A stretch of DNA of 64,000 bases from Nitrobacter sp039808345 (GTDB lineage: Bacteria; Pseudomonadota; Alphaproteobacteria; Rhizobiales; Xanthobacteraceae): contig NZ_CP181167.1 of NCBI RefSeq assembly GCF_047824785.1, forward strand, positions 3,224,001-3,288,000. The letters are read 5' to 3'. A model generated the notes under the pieces. The model saw nothing but the letters and a program-made list of their open reading frames with translations, did no database searches and was not told where the DNA came from. Positions 1 through 9,289 of the stretch are shown one piece after another. The position numbers and the translations under genes were made by a program. Position 1 is the stretch's first letter, and the number at the start of each line of letters is the position of its first letter.

Positions 1-2532
1 TCCGATGTCGAACGCGAGCAGCGGCAATCATCCGACGCCGACGCCGCCTTGCAGCGGCTCGATGTCGAGGACGCCGAGCTGAAGGATGAGATCAAGCTGC
101 GTGTCGAGACGCGCAGCGGCGTCGATGAACGCGCGGCGCAGGCGGAAGCGACGCTCGCCGCGGCCGAGACCACCTTCGCCGATTTGACGCGGGTGCTGGC
201 CGACCTCACCGCCAGGCGCAATCAGCTCGAATCGAACGTGCGAACCCATCGCGACCGTCTGGCGCGCATCGATCAGCAGATCGCGGACGTACAGCGCGAG
301 ACCGAAGCGCTGGCGCAGCAGACCAGCGGTTTCGGCGATCTCGACGCGCTGACCGCGGCGATCGACAGCGCGCAGCAGGCGCTGACGCAATCGGAAAGTT
401 CAAGCCGCGAGCGCGAGGCCGAACATGCCGCAGCGCGAGGCCATCTCGATGCCGCCCGCGCCGGGGTCGAGGCGGCGCGCGGACCGCTGCAGGACGCCGA
501 CAAGCGCGCGCAGCGGCTCGAGACCGAAGCCAAGACCATCGCCAAGATTCTCAACGGCGAAAGCAAGAACCTGTGGCCGCCGATCATCGACGGCGTCAGC
601 GTCGACAAGGGCTACGAAAAGGCGATCGGCGCCGTGCTCGGCGACGACCTCGACGCCCCGGTGGACCCCTCCGCGCCGATGCGCTGGACCGGCGCCCCTG
701 TGACGGCGGACGACCCAGTGCTGCCCGAGGGCGTGGAATCGCTCGCGGCCCATGTGCAGGCGCCGCCTGAATTGGCCCGGCGCCTTGAGCAAATCGGCGT
801 CGTCGCCAGGGAGCGCGGCGCCGAGCTGGTCGCCCATCTGAAAACCGGCCAGCGACTGGTCTCGCTCGAAGGCGACGTCTGGCGCTGGGACGGCTTCGTG
901 ACCGCGGCCCATGCGCCGACCGGCGCGGCGCGCCGCCTCGCCGAGCGCGCGCGGCTGGCCGACATCGAGAGCGAGATCGAACGCGCGCGTGCTGAGGTCT
1001 CCGAGCGGCGTCAGGCGCTGGAGGCGGCGCAGCAGGCCGTCGCCGCCGCGAGCCAGACCGTCACCGCCGCCGCATCCGCCGAGAGCGAGGCGCGCAACGC
1101 CTGGCGCGCGGCGCAGCGCGAGGTCGATGCCGCGCGCGAACGTCATGCGCGGGCCGAACGCGAGATCAATCGTCACGCGGCGCGGCGCTCGGCGCTGACG
1201 GAGGCGCACAGCCGCCTGACCAACGATCGCCTCGAGGCGGCTAGCGCGCATGAAGCCGCGACAGCCGCACTCGGCGAACTGCCGCCGAGCCTCGACACCG
1301 AGACCAAACTCGGTGAGGTGCGGACGGAAATCGACGGCCATCGGCGCGCCGCCGCCCAGGTGCGCGCCGAAGCGCAGGCGCTGGCGCGCGAAGCCGAACT
1401 CGCGGATCGCCGTCTCCAGGCCATATCGGCCGAACGCAACGAATGGCAAACCCGCAGGCAAAGCGCGGCCTCGCAGATCGCGACCATCGAGGCGCGCCTG
1501 ACCGAGGTGAAGGCCGAGCGCGCCGATCTCGACAACGCTCCCGCACTGTTTGCGGAAAAACGCAGCGCGGTCATCAGCGAAATCGAGCACGCCGAAAAGG
1601 ATCGCCGCGACGCGGCCGACGCGCTGGCCGCCGCCGAATCCGCGATGGCGGAAACCGATCGCGCCGCGAGAGTCTCGCTGGAGGCGCTGTCCAGCGCACG
1701 CGAGGCCACCGCGCGCGCCGAGGAACGCATGGATGCAAGCAAGCGGCGGCTCGAGGATACCGAGCGGGAAATCCGCGACATGCTTGAGGTCGAACCCGAT
1801 GCAGTGGCTTCACTGGCCGAAATTCAGCCCGGCGTCGATCTGCCGCCGCTGCCGGAGATCGAGGCCGATCTCGAAAAGCTGCGCCGCGACCGCGACCGTC
1901 TCGGCGCGGTCAACCTGCGCGCCGAGGAAGAACTGCGCGAGGTCGACACCCAGCACGCCTCGCTCGCCACCGAGCGCGATGATCTGGTGGAGGCCATCAA
2001 GAAGCTGCGCACCGGCATCCAGAGCCTCAACCGTGAGGCGCGGGAGCGGCTTCTGACCTCGTTCGAGACCGTCAACACCCATTTCAAGCGGCTGTTCACC
2101 GAGCTGTTCGGCGGCGGCGAGGCCGCCCTGCATCTGATCGAAAGCGACGATCCGCTGGAAGCGGGCCTTGAGATCATCGCCAAGCCGCCCGGCAAGAAGC
2201 CACAATCGTTATCGCTGCTCTCCGGCGGCGAACAGGCGCTGACAGCTCTCGCCCTGATCTTCGCGGTATTCCTCACCAATCCGTCACCGATCTGCGTACT
2301 CGACGAAGTCGATGCGCCGCTCGACGATCACAACGTCGAACGCTTCTGCAATCTCCTGCACGAGATGACCTCGTCCACGGAGACGCGCTTCGTCATCATC
2401 ACCCACAATCCGATCACGATGGCGCGAATGAACCGGCTGTTCGGCGTGACCATGGCCGAGCGCGGCGTCTCGCAACTGGTGTCGGTCGATCTGGAAAACG
2501 CGGTGAAGATTCTCGACCAGAACGTCGCGTAA
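1..2532 (+). CDS. smc: Chromosome segregation ATPase SMC, C-terminal part (5' end outside window)
   Basis: The reading frame is open from base 1, so the N-terminal ATPase half and first coiled-coil arm lie outside the window. What remains starts in a long Ala/Glu/Arg-rich coiled coil, passes a globular hinge-like part (about 540-950, beginning near LWPPIIDG), returns through a second coiled coil, and ends in the C-terminal ATPase lobe. That lobe shows the ABC signature LSLLSGGEQ (near 2206-2232) and a Walker B segment CVLDEVDAPLD (near 2293-2325). SMC dimers close through these lobes and organise and segregate the chromosome with ScpA/ScpB. Identification is secure; only the start is missing. 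No codon inside the window is proposed as a start. Confidence 0.95.
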   Translation, partial: SDVEREQRQSSDADAALQRLDVEDAELKDEIKLRVETRSGVDERAAQAEATLAAAETTFADLTRVLADLTARRNQLESNVRTHRDRLARIDQQIADVQRETEALAQQTSGFGDLDALTAAIDSAQQALTQSESSSREREAEHAAARGHLDAARAGVEAARGPLQDADKRAQRLETEAKTIAKILNGESKNLWPPIIDGVSVDKGYEKAIGAVLGDDLDAPVDPSAPMRWTGAPVTADDPVLPEGVESLAAHVQAPPELARRLEQIGVVARERGAELVAHLKTGQRLVSLEGDVWRWDGFVTAAHAPTGAARRLAERARLADIESEIERARAEVSERRQALEAAQQAVAAASQTVTAAASAESEARNAWRAAQREVDAARERHARAEREINRHAARRSALTEAHSRLTNDRLEAASAHEAATAALGELPPSLDTETKLGEVRTEIDGHRRAAAQVRAEAQALAREAELADRRLQAISAERNEWQTRRQSAASQIATIEARLTEVKAERADLDNAPALFAEKRSAVISEIEHAEKDRRDAADALAAAESAMAETDRAARVSLEALSSAREATARAEERMDASKRRLEDTEREIRDMLEVEPDAVASLAEIQPGVDLPPLPEIEADLEKLRRDRDRLGAVNLRAEEELREVDTQHASLATERDDLVEAIKKLRTGIQSLNREARERLLTSFETVNTHFKRLFTELFGGGEAALHLIESDDPLEAGLEIIAKPPGKKPQSLSLLSGGEQALTALALIFAVFLTNPSPICVLDEVDAPLDDHNVERFCNLLHEMTSSTETRFVIITHNPITMARMNRLFGVTMAERGVSQLVSVDLENAVKILDQNVA

Positions 2533-2584
2533 GGCGAGTGCCCCTCTCCTTCTGGAACAGGATGGCATGCATCACGAGCATCTT

Positions 2585-2717
2585 GTCATGGCCGGGCTTG
2601 TCCCGGCCATCTACGTCTTGACTTGCCGCCATCGCCCTTGAAACGAAGACGTGGATGCCCGGCACAATGGGCCTGTGCTCGGGCCGGCGAAGCCGGACCC
2701 GAGTGCCGGGCATGACG
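2585..2717. repeat. Dispersed intergenic palindrome (family F, long form)
   Basis: This contains the short palindrome catggccgggc...tcccggccat followed by an outer inverted pair (acgtcttg / gaagacgtggat) and a second cccgg-rich pair ending in gccgggcatgacgg. The same two-part layout recurs at 10104-10192, and the core alone at about 29002-29032. It lies between smc and the Rsm22-like gene and probably forms stem-loops in RNA. Confidence 0.7.
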
Positions 2718-2758
2718 GTTTTCGTGTTGCAGATTTCATGGATGGCATCCATCTCGAA

Positions 2759-3805
2759 ATGATCGTTCCTGACCTTCCACCCGTCTTGCGCACCGCGCTC
2801 GACAAAAAAGCGCAGGGCCTTTCCCGCAGCGATGCCGCTGCCCGCGCGGCGGCGATCTCGCAAACCTATCGGAGCGGCGGCGGTTCGAGCACGATCCGAA
2901 ACGAATCCGACGCGCTGGCCTATGCGCTGGCGCGGATGCCCGCGACCTATGCGGCCGTGGCGGCCAGCCTCAATGCGCTTCGCGAGATCCATCCGCGGTT
3001 CACGCCGGTCAGCCTGCTCGACATCGGCGCCGGACCCGGAACGGCGACATGGGCGGCGGCGCAGGCGTTCGAATCCCTCGACGCGTTCTCGGCGATCGAC
3101 GCCAATCCGGCGCTGCGGTCGCTCGCGCTCGATCTCGTGCGTGATGACTTACGTCTCAACGCGCTCTGCTATGCCCAACGCGAAGCATCGGCCGGGCTTC
3201 GCGATACGCCTGAAAGCGCCGATCTCGTCATCGCGAGCTATGTGATCGGCGAACTCGGCACCGACCGGCGGGCCGCGCTCGCCGAGTTGATGTGGACGGC
3301 GACGCGCGACACGCTCGTTGTCGTCGAACCCGGCACGCCCGCCGGCTACCAGCGAATCCTCGATCTGCGACGCCGGCTGATCGCGAAAGGCGCGCATGTC
3401 ATCGCACCCTGTCCGCACAACGAAGAATGTCCGCTCGCCGCGTTCCCGGACGAAACGGGCACCGCTTCGCCTCGGGAAATAGCATCCCGCCAGAATGCCA
3501 CGCCGGACTGGTGCCATTTCGTGCAGCGGCTGCCGAGATCCCGCGCGCACAAGCATATCAAGGGCGCGGAACTTCCTTTCGAGGATGAAAAATTCAGCTA
3601 CGTCGTGCTGGCGCGATCGCCCACCCGGCAGCGTCCGGCGCGGGTGCTGGCGCCGCCACTGGTCACCAAGGCTGCGATGCGGCTCAAGCTGTGCCGGCCC
3701 GACGGCAGCGCCGGTTTCACGACGTTCCCCCGTCGTGACAAGACCAGCTACGCCCGCGTGCGCCGGATCGGCTGGGGCGACGCCGTCAACCTGACCGAGA
3801 CGTGA
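2759..3805 (+). CDS. Small ribosomal subunit Rsm22-like methyltransferase
   Basis: The protein has a SAM-binding motif (LLDIGAGPGTATWA) in its first third. Its C-terminal part carries the Rsm22 hallmarks: a cysteine-containing CPHNEECPL segment, then DWCHFVQRLPRSR and HKHIKGAELPFEDEKFSYV. The family is related to mitochondrial Rsm22, a ribosome-associated methyltransferase-like protein with a proposed metal site; its bacterial substrate is not established. The frame stays open upstream to 2651, but that stretch is made of the dispersed repeat, so I place the start at the ATG at 2759 (MIVPDLPP...). An ATG at 2738 is the alternative. No strong ribosome-binding site precedes either. Confidence 0.85.
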   Translation: MIVPDLPPVLRTALDKKAQGLSRSDAAARAAAISQTYRSGGGSSTIRNESDALAYALARMPATYAAVAASLNALREIHPRFTPVSLLDIGAGPGTATWAAAQAFESLDAFSAIDANPALRSLALDLVRDDLRLNALCYAQREASAGLRDTPESADLVIASYVIGELGTDRRAALAELMWTATRDTLVVVEPGTPAGYQRILDLRRRLIAKGAHVIAPCPHNEECPLAAFPDETGTASPREIASRQNATPDWCHFVQRLPRSRAHKHIKGAELPFEDEKFSYVVLARSPTRQRPARVLAPPLVTKAAMRLKLCRPDGSAGFTTFPRRDKTSYARVRRIGWGDAVNLTET

Positions 3806-3816
3806 TCATTTGAAAA

Positions 3817-4275
3817 TCAGGACGGGCGCGTAAAGACGTAGGCCAGCCCGGTCAGCATCAGAAGCGCCACCGCCGCCGTGAGCCACGGCCCGGGGTGGCT
3901 GCCGAACCAGAATCCCGCAAAGCCGATCGCCATGCCGCCAACCGCCATCAGCTTGGCTTTTACCGGGATTGCGCCGCGCTCGCGCCAGGCACGCAGCAGC
4001 GAGCCAAAACGCGGATGCTGCAACAGCCAGTTCTCCAGCCGGGGCGAGGAACGGGTGAAACAGGCGGCGGCCAGAATCAGAAACGGCGTCGTCGGCAGCA
4101 CCGGCAGGAACGCGCCGATAAACCCGAGCGCGACGAAAAAGATGCCCGCCACCAGAAAAACGCCGCGCATCATCCGCGACGTGCCGACACGCGAATCCAG
4201 GGCGCCGGCCACCCCCGCGCCGAAAGATGGTTCGTCCGCTATCATTCGTTCGCCATCCTGATCCGCCACATCCAC
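3817..4275 (-). CDS. DUF454 (YbaN-like) inner-membrane protein
   Basis: About 152 residues with hydrophobic segments. The pattern GFIGAFLPVLPTTPFLILAA followed by CFTRSSPRLENWLLQHPRFG is the DUF454/YbaN signature. Two further membrane segments lie near the C terminus (KLMAVGGMAIGFAGFWFG and LTAAVALLMLTGLAYVF). The function of the family is unknown. The frame can start at a GTG at 4275; an internal ATG at 4245 is also possible. It converges tail to tail with the Rsm22-like gene, 11 bases apart. Confidence 0.85.
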   Translation of the reverse strand: MDVADQDGERMIADEPSFGAGVAGALDSRVGTSRMMRGVFLVAGIFFVALGFIGAFLPVLPTTPFLILAAACFTRSSPRLENWLLQHPRFGSLLRAWRERGAIPVKAKLMAVGGMAIGFAGFWFGSHPGPWLTAAVALLMLTGLAYVFTRPS

Positions 4276-4429
4276 ATCCTAGCTTCACACAGAACAAAAT
4301 ACCGGACAACTTGAACTTTTCTAACCGTTTTCCCGACCAAAAACCGCTGTCTTCCGGCGGAGCCTGCCGTTCGCGCGGAATATCGTCTACGGTAACCGCT
4401 TTCGCGTCGTCTCATCAGGAGCCTTCATC

Positions 4430-4990
4430 ATGTCGACCGGCTTGATTATTCTCGGCGTCATCGTTGCCGCCGCCGTGTTCGCGCTTGTCGCGTATAACCG
4501 GCTGGTCGCGCTCAGCCAGCGCGTCGGACAGGCCTTCGCCGACATCGACGTGCAGCTCAAGCAGCGTCACGATCTGATCCCGAACCTTGTCGAAACCGTG
4601 AAAGGCTACGCCGCGCACGAGCGTGGAACACTGGATGACGTGATCAAGGCCCGGAACATCGCGATGTCCGCGCAAGGGCCCGCGCAGGTCGGCGCCGCCG
4701 AGAACCAGTTGAGCGGCGCGCTTGGCCGGCTGATCGCGCTATCGGAGGCTTATCCGGACCTCAAGGCCAATGCCAATTTCCAGCAGCTTACCAGCGAACT
4801 GTCCGACATCGAAAACAAGGTCGCCGCAAGCCGTCGCTTCTTCAACAACGCTGTCCAGGAATACAACACCGCCATCCAGCAGTTGCCGGCAGCATTGTTC
4901 GCGGGCGCGTTCGGTTTCACGCCGAAGGAGTTTTTCGATCTCGGCGCCAGCCGTCCCACCGTGGAACAGACGCCGCAGGTGAAGTTCTGA
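4430..4990 (+). CDS. lemA: LemA family protein
   Basis: A 186-residue protein with one N-terminal membrane anchor (LIILGVIVAAAVFALVAYNRLV), then a helical domain with the family pattern DVQLKQRHDLIPNLVETVKGYAAHE, AEN.L...L.RL and AASRRFFNNAVQEYNTAIQQLPA. The LemA fold is a helical bundle on the outer face of the membrane. The ATG is preceded by a good ribosome-binding site (tcaggagcc). It sits directly upstream of an M48 peptidase, a common pairing that suggests the two work together in membrane-protein quality control; that role is inferred from context. Confidence 0.93.
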   Translation: MSTGLIILGVIVAAAVFALVAYNRLVALSQRVGQAFADIDVQLKQRHDLIPNLVETVKGYAAHERGTLDDVIKARNIAMSAQGPAQVGAAENQLSGALGRLIALSEAYPDLKANANFQQLTSELSDIENKVAASRRFFNNAVQEYNTAIQQLPAALFAGAFGFTPKEFFDLGASRPTVEQTPQVKF

Positions 4991-5093
4991 GGTTCTTTGC
5001 AATGCGTCGACACCGGCAGGACGGGCTCTCTGCCTTCATGCGGGCGAGGAAACGGATCGTCCGCGCGCGGCGCGCTGCAAACGGATTCGCCTG

Positions 5094-6239
5094 ATGGCAG
5101 CCTACGGTCTCTACACCCACATCGCATCGAACAAGGTCCGCTCGATGTTTCTGCTGGGCGGGCTGTTCGTGCTGATCTACGTGATGGTGTTCGCCGGCGC
5201 GCTGATCGCCGAAGTGTTCCGGCTCGGCGCGGACTATCCTGCGTCGTTCTATATCACCAGCGCCTGGTATGACCTCATCGCCGCCCTTCCCTGGGCCACG
5301 GCAGGATCGGTGCTGTGGATCGTGATCGCTTATTTCTTCCACCAGTCGATCATCGACGCGGTCACCGGCGGCCACGACGTCAGCCGCAAGGAGCAGCCGC
5401 GGCTCTACAACTTGCTGGAAAACCTCTGCATTTCGCGCGGCATTCCGATGCCCAGGCTGAAGGTGATGGACACCGAAGCGCTCAACGCCTTCGCGACCGG
5501 CCTCAACCGCCGTCAGTATGCGATCACCGTCACCACCGGCTTGATGAACGGGCTCAACGACGAAGAGATGGAAGCGGTGCTCGGCCACGAGCTGACCCAC
5601 ATCCGCAATGGCGACGTGCAGTTGATGGTGGTCGCCGTCATCATAGCGGGCGTCGTTGGCTTCGTCGCGGAACTATGTTTCCGCACCTTCCTGCGCAGCG
5701 GCGCACGACTGAGTGGCGGCAGCGGGCGGACCTCGCACTCATCATCCTCCCGCAACAGCAAGGGCGGCGCCGTCATCGCCGTGATCCTGGCGATGGTGCT
5801 GATCGTGCTGGCCTGGTTCCTGTCGCAGGTGGTGCGGATGGCGCTGTCGCGCTCGCGCGAACTGATGGCTGACGCGGGCTCGGTTGAACTGACCAAAAAT
5901 CCCGACGCCATGATCTCGGCGCTGCGCAAGATCGAGAACCGCGGCGAACTGCCCGGCGTCACCTCGTCGGTGATGGAAATGTGCGTCGACAACCCGCGTC
6001 AGGGTTTTGCCGACCTGTTCGCCACCCATCCCTCCATCGAAACCCGCGTGCGCGCGCTGGTGAGATATGCCGGCGGCCGCGATCCCGGACCGATGCCGTT
6101 GCCCGCCGAGCGCCCCGCGACCGATCCGAATTTGCCCGAGCTGCCGCCGGGACCCTGGAGCAAGCCCACCGCACCGGACGCTGCGGGACCGGACGCCGCC
6201 ACGCCGCCTGTTCCCGGCCCCTGGAGCCATCGCTCCTGA
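5094..6239 (+). CDS. M48 family membrane zinc metallopeptidase (HtpX-like)
   Basis: A 381-residue protein with two N-terminal membrane helices, the zinc-peptidase motif HELTH in EAVLGHELTHIRNGD, further membrane helices, and the downstream metal-ligand region SRELMADAGSVELTKNP. After the FATHPSIETRVRAL segment typical of HtpX-type peptidases comes a low-complexity Pro/Ala tail of about 50 residues (PGPMPLPAERP...) not usual in HtpX. It follows lemA by about 100 bases on the same strand, so it is probably co-transcribed. Family certain; whether it is the stress-induced HtpX or a LemA-dedicated peptidase cannot be decided here. Confidence 0.92.
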   Translation: MAAYGLYTHIASNKVRSMFLLGGLFVLIYVMVFAGALIAEVFRLGADYPASFYITSAWYDLIAALPWATAGSVLWIVIAYFFHQSIIDAVTGGHDVSRKEQPRLYNLLENLCISRGIPMPRLKVMDTEALNAFATGLNRRQYAITVTTGLMNGLNDEEMEAVLGHELTHIRNGDVQLMVVAVIIAGVVGFVAELCFRTFLRSGARLSGGSGRTSHSSSSRNSKGGAVIAVILAMVLIVLAWFLSQVVRMALSRSRELMADAGSVELTKNPDAMISALRKIENRGELPGVTSSVMEMCVDNPRQGFADLFATHPSIETRVRALVRYAGGRDPGPMPLPAERPATDPNLPELPPGPWSKPTAPDAAGPDAATPPVPGPWSHRS

Positions 6240-6290
6240 TCTTCATCAGCCGCGTGAACGGGTCATCTGCTGCCACGCTCGATGAAGGGA

Positions 6291-6830
6291 TCAATGTCCC
6301 TCGAACGCCATCAGCGTCCGCACCGGGACATCCATCGCGCGCAGCTTGGCGGCGCCGCCGAGATCCGGCAGATCGATGATGAAACAGGCCGCCACCACGT
6401 CAGCGCCGATCTGGCGCAGCAGCTTCACCGCGCCCTCGGCGGTGCCGCCGGTGGCGATCAGATCATCCACCAGAATGACGCGCTCGCCCTTCGCGATGGC
6501 ATCGACGTGCATTTCCATTTCGTCCGTGCCGTATTCAAGCGCATAGGCCATCCGCACGGTCTGGTGCGGCAGCTTGCCCTTCTTGCGGATCGGCACGAAG
6601 CCCGCGGACACCTGATGCGCCACCGCGCCGCCCAGGATAAAGCCGCGCGCCTCGATCCCCGCGACCTTGTCGATCTTCGAGCCGGCCCAGGGATGCACGA
6701 GCTGATCGACGGCGCGGCGGAACGCGCGCGCATCGCCGAGGAGCGTGGTGATGTCCCGAAACATGACTCCCGGCTTGGGGTAGTCCGGAATCGTGCGGAC
6801 GGCGGCTTTCAGATCGTCTTCGAGGATCAT
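6291..6830 (-). CDS. apt: Adenine phosphoribosyltransferase
   Basis: A 179-residue protein that converts adenine and PRPP to AMP in purine salvage. It has the N-terminal IPDYPKPGVMFRDITTLL block typical of APRT and the PRPP-binding loop ERVILVDDLIATGGTA with the two acidic residues. Length matches the family. It converges on the M48 gene (52 bases apart) and seems to be transcribed alone. The ATG at 6830 gives the canonical N terminus; no clear ribosome-binding site is visible in front of it. Confidence 0.96.
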   Translation of the reverse strand: MILEDDLKAAVRTIPDYPKPGVMFRDITTLLGDARAFRRAVDQLVHPWAGSKIDKVAGIEARGFILGGAVAHQVSAGFVPIRKKGKLPHQTVRMAYALEYGTDEMEMHVDAIAKGERVILVDDLIATGGTAEGAVKLLRQIGADVVAACFIIDLPDLGGAAKLRAMDVPVRTLMAFEGH

Positions 6831-6868
6831 GAGTGTTCACATCCGATCGTGTTGGCGTTCCCTTCGTT

Positions 6869-6968
6869 CCCTCCCCCCTTGTGGGGGAGGGTTAGGGAGG
6901 GGGGGTGAACGGCGAGCACTGCCTTCGTGGTACCCCCACCCCCAACCCCTCCCCACAAGGGGGAGGGG
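6869..6968. repeat. Pair of C/G-rich inverted repeats between apt and trpE(G)
   Basis: Two hairpin-forming units, ccctcccccc-ttgt-gggggaggg (6869-6891) and cccctcccc-acaa-gggggagggg (6946-6968), are reverse-complement images of each other. They may form one long stem-loop as well as two small ones. The unit resembles the G-rich 'gggagagg' elements common between genes in Bradyrhizobiaceae; a related mosaic lies at 23590-23800. It sits between apt (upstream start) and the 3' end of trpE(G). Confidence 0.65.
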
Positions 6969-7009
6969 AGCAGTACGTGCTTCGTCGCTACGCTCCGCGC
7001 AATGACGGG

Positions 7010-9172
7010 TTAAGTCGTCTCCCTCCCCAGCCGGAACGCGTTCTCCACGATCCGCAAGCCGACCTCGCCGCCGAGCGACATCAGCGATTCCGGATGAAAC
7101 TGCACGCCGCCGACCGGCAGCGACCTGTGCTCAATCGCCATCGGTACTCCATCGTCGGTGGTCGCGGTCACCTCAAGCACCTCGGGCAAACGGTCGCGCT
7201 CGACATAGAGCGAATGATAGCGGCCGATCACGATCTCGTTCGGCAGATTGCGCATCAGCCGTCCGCCGCGATTTTGCACGCGCGATGGCCTGCCATGCGC
7301 CGGCTGCGCGAGTTGACCGAGACGGCCGCCGAAATACTCACCGATCCCTTGCAAGCCGAGACAGACGCCGAACACCGGCAGCTTCTTCTCCAGCGCGAGA
7401 CCGATGGTTCTGGCCATGCCGAAATCCTCGGGCCGGCCGGGACCGGGCGACAGCACCAGCAGGTCATAGCTTTGCCTGTCGAGCATCTCCCGCGCGTGGA
7501 CATAGCGCACCACGCTGACGCGCGCGCCGACCTGGCGGAAATAGTCCGCCAGCATGTGCACGAAGCTGTCGTCGTGGTCGATCAGGAGCACGCGCTTTCC
7601 GGAGCCGGTCGCATCCGGCGCCACGGCCGAGAGCGGCTTCGGCGCATCGCCGCGCAGCGCCTGGAACAGCGCCGCCGCCTTGGTCTGGCACTCGCGGTCC
7701 TCAAGCTCCGGCTTGCTGTCGAACAGGCAGGTGGCGCCGACGCGCACTTCGGCGAGGCCGTCCTTCATGCGGATGGTGCGGATGGTCAGGCCGGTGTTGA
7801 TCGAGCCGTCGAAGCCGACGACGCCGAACGCGCCGGCATACCAGCGCCGCGTCGAGCGTTCGTTATCCTCGACGAACTGGATCGCCCACTTCTTCGGCGC
7901 GCCCGTCACCGTCACCGCCCATGCGTGGGTGAGAAATCCATCGAGCGCATCGAAGCCGGACCGCAGGATGCCTTCGACATGATCGACCGTGTGAAACAGC
8001 TTCGAATAGGTTTCGATCTGGCGGCGCGCCAGCACCTTGATCGTTCCGGGCATGCAGATGCGCGCCTTGTCGTTGCGATCGACGTCGGTGCACATGTTGA
8101 GTTCGAACTCGTCCTTCTCGGAGTTGAGCAGTTCGCGGATCTGCTCGGCGTCGCCGATGGCGTCGGCGCCGCGCGCGATGGTCCCGGAAATCGGACAGGT
8201 TTCGATGCGCCGGCCATCGCTGCGCACGAACATTTCCGGCGAGGCGGAGACAAGAAACTCGCCGTCTCCGAGATTGACCAGTCCGCCATAGGGCGACGGA
8301 TTGATCCGGCACAGCCGCTGAAACACCTCGGCCGGCGAGCGCTCGCAGGGCTCGGCGAACAACTGCCCCGGCACCGCCTCGAACAGGTCGCCGCGCGCGA
8401 ACGCGGCGCGCGCCGTTTCCACCGTCGCCTGATACTCGCCGGGAGCGTGATCGGTGAAGCCCTGGCGCGATGTCCTCGCATAGACGCTTTCGGGCGTCTC
8501 GCGCGGCTGCCCTTCGGTGGATCGGCCTTTCCATGCGAAATCGTACGACAGCACGACGCCATGGCCGGCGGCGCGGTCATAAGCCAGCAGGCGATCGGGA
8601 ATGAACAGCACGATATCGCGCTGATCGCCTTCGCGCGGGCGTTTCTGCACCAGATCCTCAATCTGGAACACGAGGTCATAGGCGAACGCGCCGTACAGCC
8701 CGAGCATGGGATCCGCCGACGATGCGAACGCCGCCACCAGCGCCCGCACCAGCGACATCACGCTTGCGCGCCGGGTGCGCTGGTCTTCCTCCACCGGCGC
8801 ATCGCCGCGGACGATATGGCCGGCGATCCGGCGGGCGGTCTTCCCGGTGACGACCGCGCAGGGCTCGCTCAGGGTCTCGCCAAGGAAAGCGATCAGCACC
8901 TCGCCGCGAGCATTGGTGGCCTCGATGGCAAAATTGAATCCCGTGGTTTCGATCCTGAGCGGCGGATCGGCGAAGCCGAGATCGAAACTCTCATAACGGC
9001 CCGGCACCGTCGTGCCGGATGACAGCACCACGCCGCGGCGGCTGTCGAGCAGACCGATCAGGTCGTCGAGCCTGCTGCCGCCGGTAAAGTGTTCGATCGA
9101 CCGGCTGATCGAGAGGCCACCGGCAGTCAGGTACTCGCTTTGCGCGGGAAGGGAAAAGACGGTCCTGTTCAT
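7010..9172 (-). CDS. trpE(G): Fused anthranilate synthase TrpE(G), components I and II
   Basis: A 720-residue single-chain anthranilate synthase that makes anthranilate from chorismate and glutamine, the first step of tryptophan synthesis. About the first 500 residues are the chorismate-binding TrpE part (ALDGFLTHAWAVTVTGAPKKWAIQF, RRWYAGAFGVVGFDGSINTGLTIRT). After a short linker comes a class I glutamine amidotransferase with VLLIDHDDSFVHMLADY, the nucleophile loop PVFGVCLGLQGIGEYFGG, and the C-terminal GVQFHPESLMS holding the His-Glu pair. The fused form is typical of Rhizobiales and allies. A terminator-like hairpin and a tiny ORF upstream (9225-9337) suggest control by attenuation. Confidence 0.97.
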   Translation of the reverse strand: MNRTVFSLPAQSEYLTAGGLSISRSIEHFTGGSRLDDLIGLLDSRRGVVLSSGTTVPGRYESFDLGFADPPLRIETTGFNFAIEATNARGEVLIAFLGETLSEPCAVVTGKTARRIAGHIVRGDAPVEEDQRTRRASVMSLVRALVAAFASSADPMLGLYGAFAYDLVFQIEDLVQKRPREGDQRDIVLFIPDRLLAYDRAAGHGVVLSYDFAWKGRSTEGQPRETPESVYARTSRQGFTDHAPGEYQATVETARAAFARGDLFEAVPGQLFAEPCERSPAEVFQRLCRINPSPYGGLVNLGDGEFLVSASPEMFVRSDGRRIETCPISGTIARGADAIGDAEQIRELLNSEKDEFELNMCTDVDRNDKARICMPGTIKVLARRQIETYSKLFHTVDHVEGILRSGFDALDGFLTHAWAVTVTGAPKKWAIQFVEDNERSTRRWYAGAFGVVGFDGSINTGLTIRTIRMKDGLAEVRVGATCLFDSKPELEDRECQTKAAALFQALRGDAPKPLSAVAPDATGSGKRVLLIDHDDSFVHMLADYFRQVGARVSVVRYVHAREMLDRQSYDLLVLSPGPGRPEDFGMARTIGLALEKKLPVFGVCLGLQGIGEYFGGRLGQLAQPAHGRPSRVQNRGGRLMRNLPNEIVIGRYHSLYVERDRLPEVLEVTATTDDGVPMAIEHRSLPVGGVQFHPESLMSLGGEVGLRIVENAFRLGRETT

Positions 9173-9213
9173 GCAGTCCTCTTACGAGACTTGCGGAGAG
9201 AGCGCCACACAGG

Positions 9214-9247
9214 ACAAACAAAAAGGCCGTCGCTCTGCATGACGGCC
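9214..9247 (-). terminator. Terminator-like hairpin (possible trp attenuator) upstream of trpE(G)
   Basis: On the minus strand a 7-bp stem GGCCGTC / GACGGCC with a 9-base loop is followed at once by TTTTTGTTTG, the form of an intrinsic terminator. It lies only about 45 bases before the trpE(G) ATG with no gene end just upstream. A premature-termination (attenuation) role is therefore more likely than end-of-transcript termination. The trpE(G) gene of Sinorhizobium meliloti is known to be controlled by attenuation; applying that here is inference. Confidence 0.6.
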
Positions 9248-9289
9248 CTCGACGATCAGAAAGAAATGCAAAATCGTATCAGCCACCCT

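Noticed and set aside
400..1590. Long minus-strand open frame opposite smc
   Set aside because: Antisense shadow of the coiled-coil region; no domain or ribosome-binding site.
6905..9022. A 705-codon plus-strand open frame opposite trpE(G)
   Set aside because: It is the antisense shadow of a clear anthranilate synthase; it starts inside a repeat and is rich in Arg/His/Ala as expected from reverse-strand GC-rich codons.
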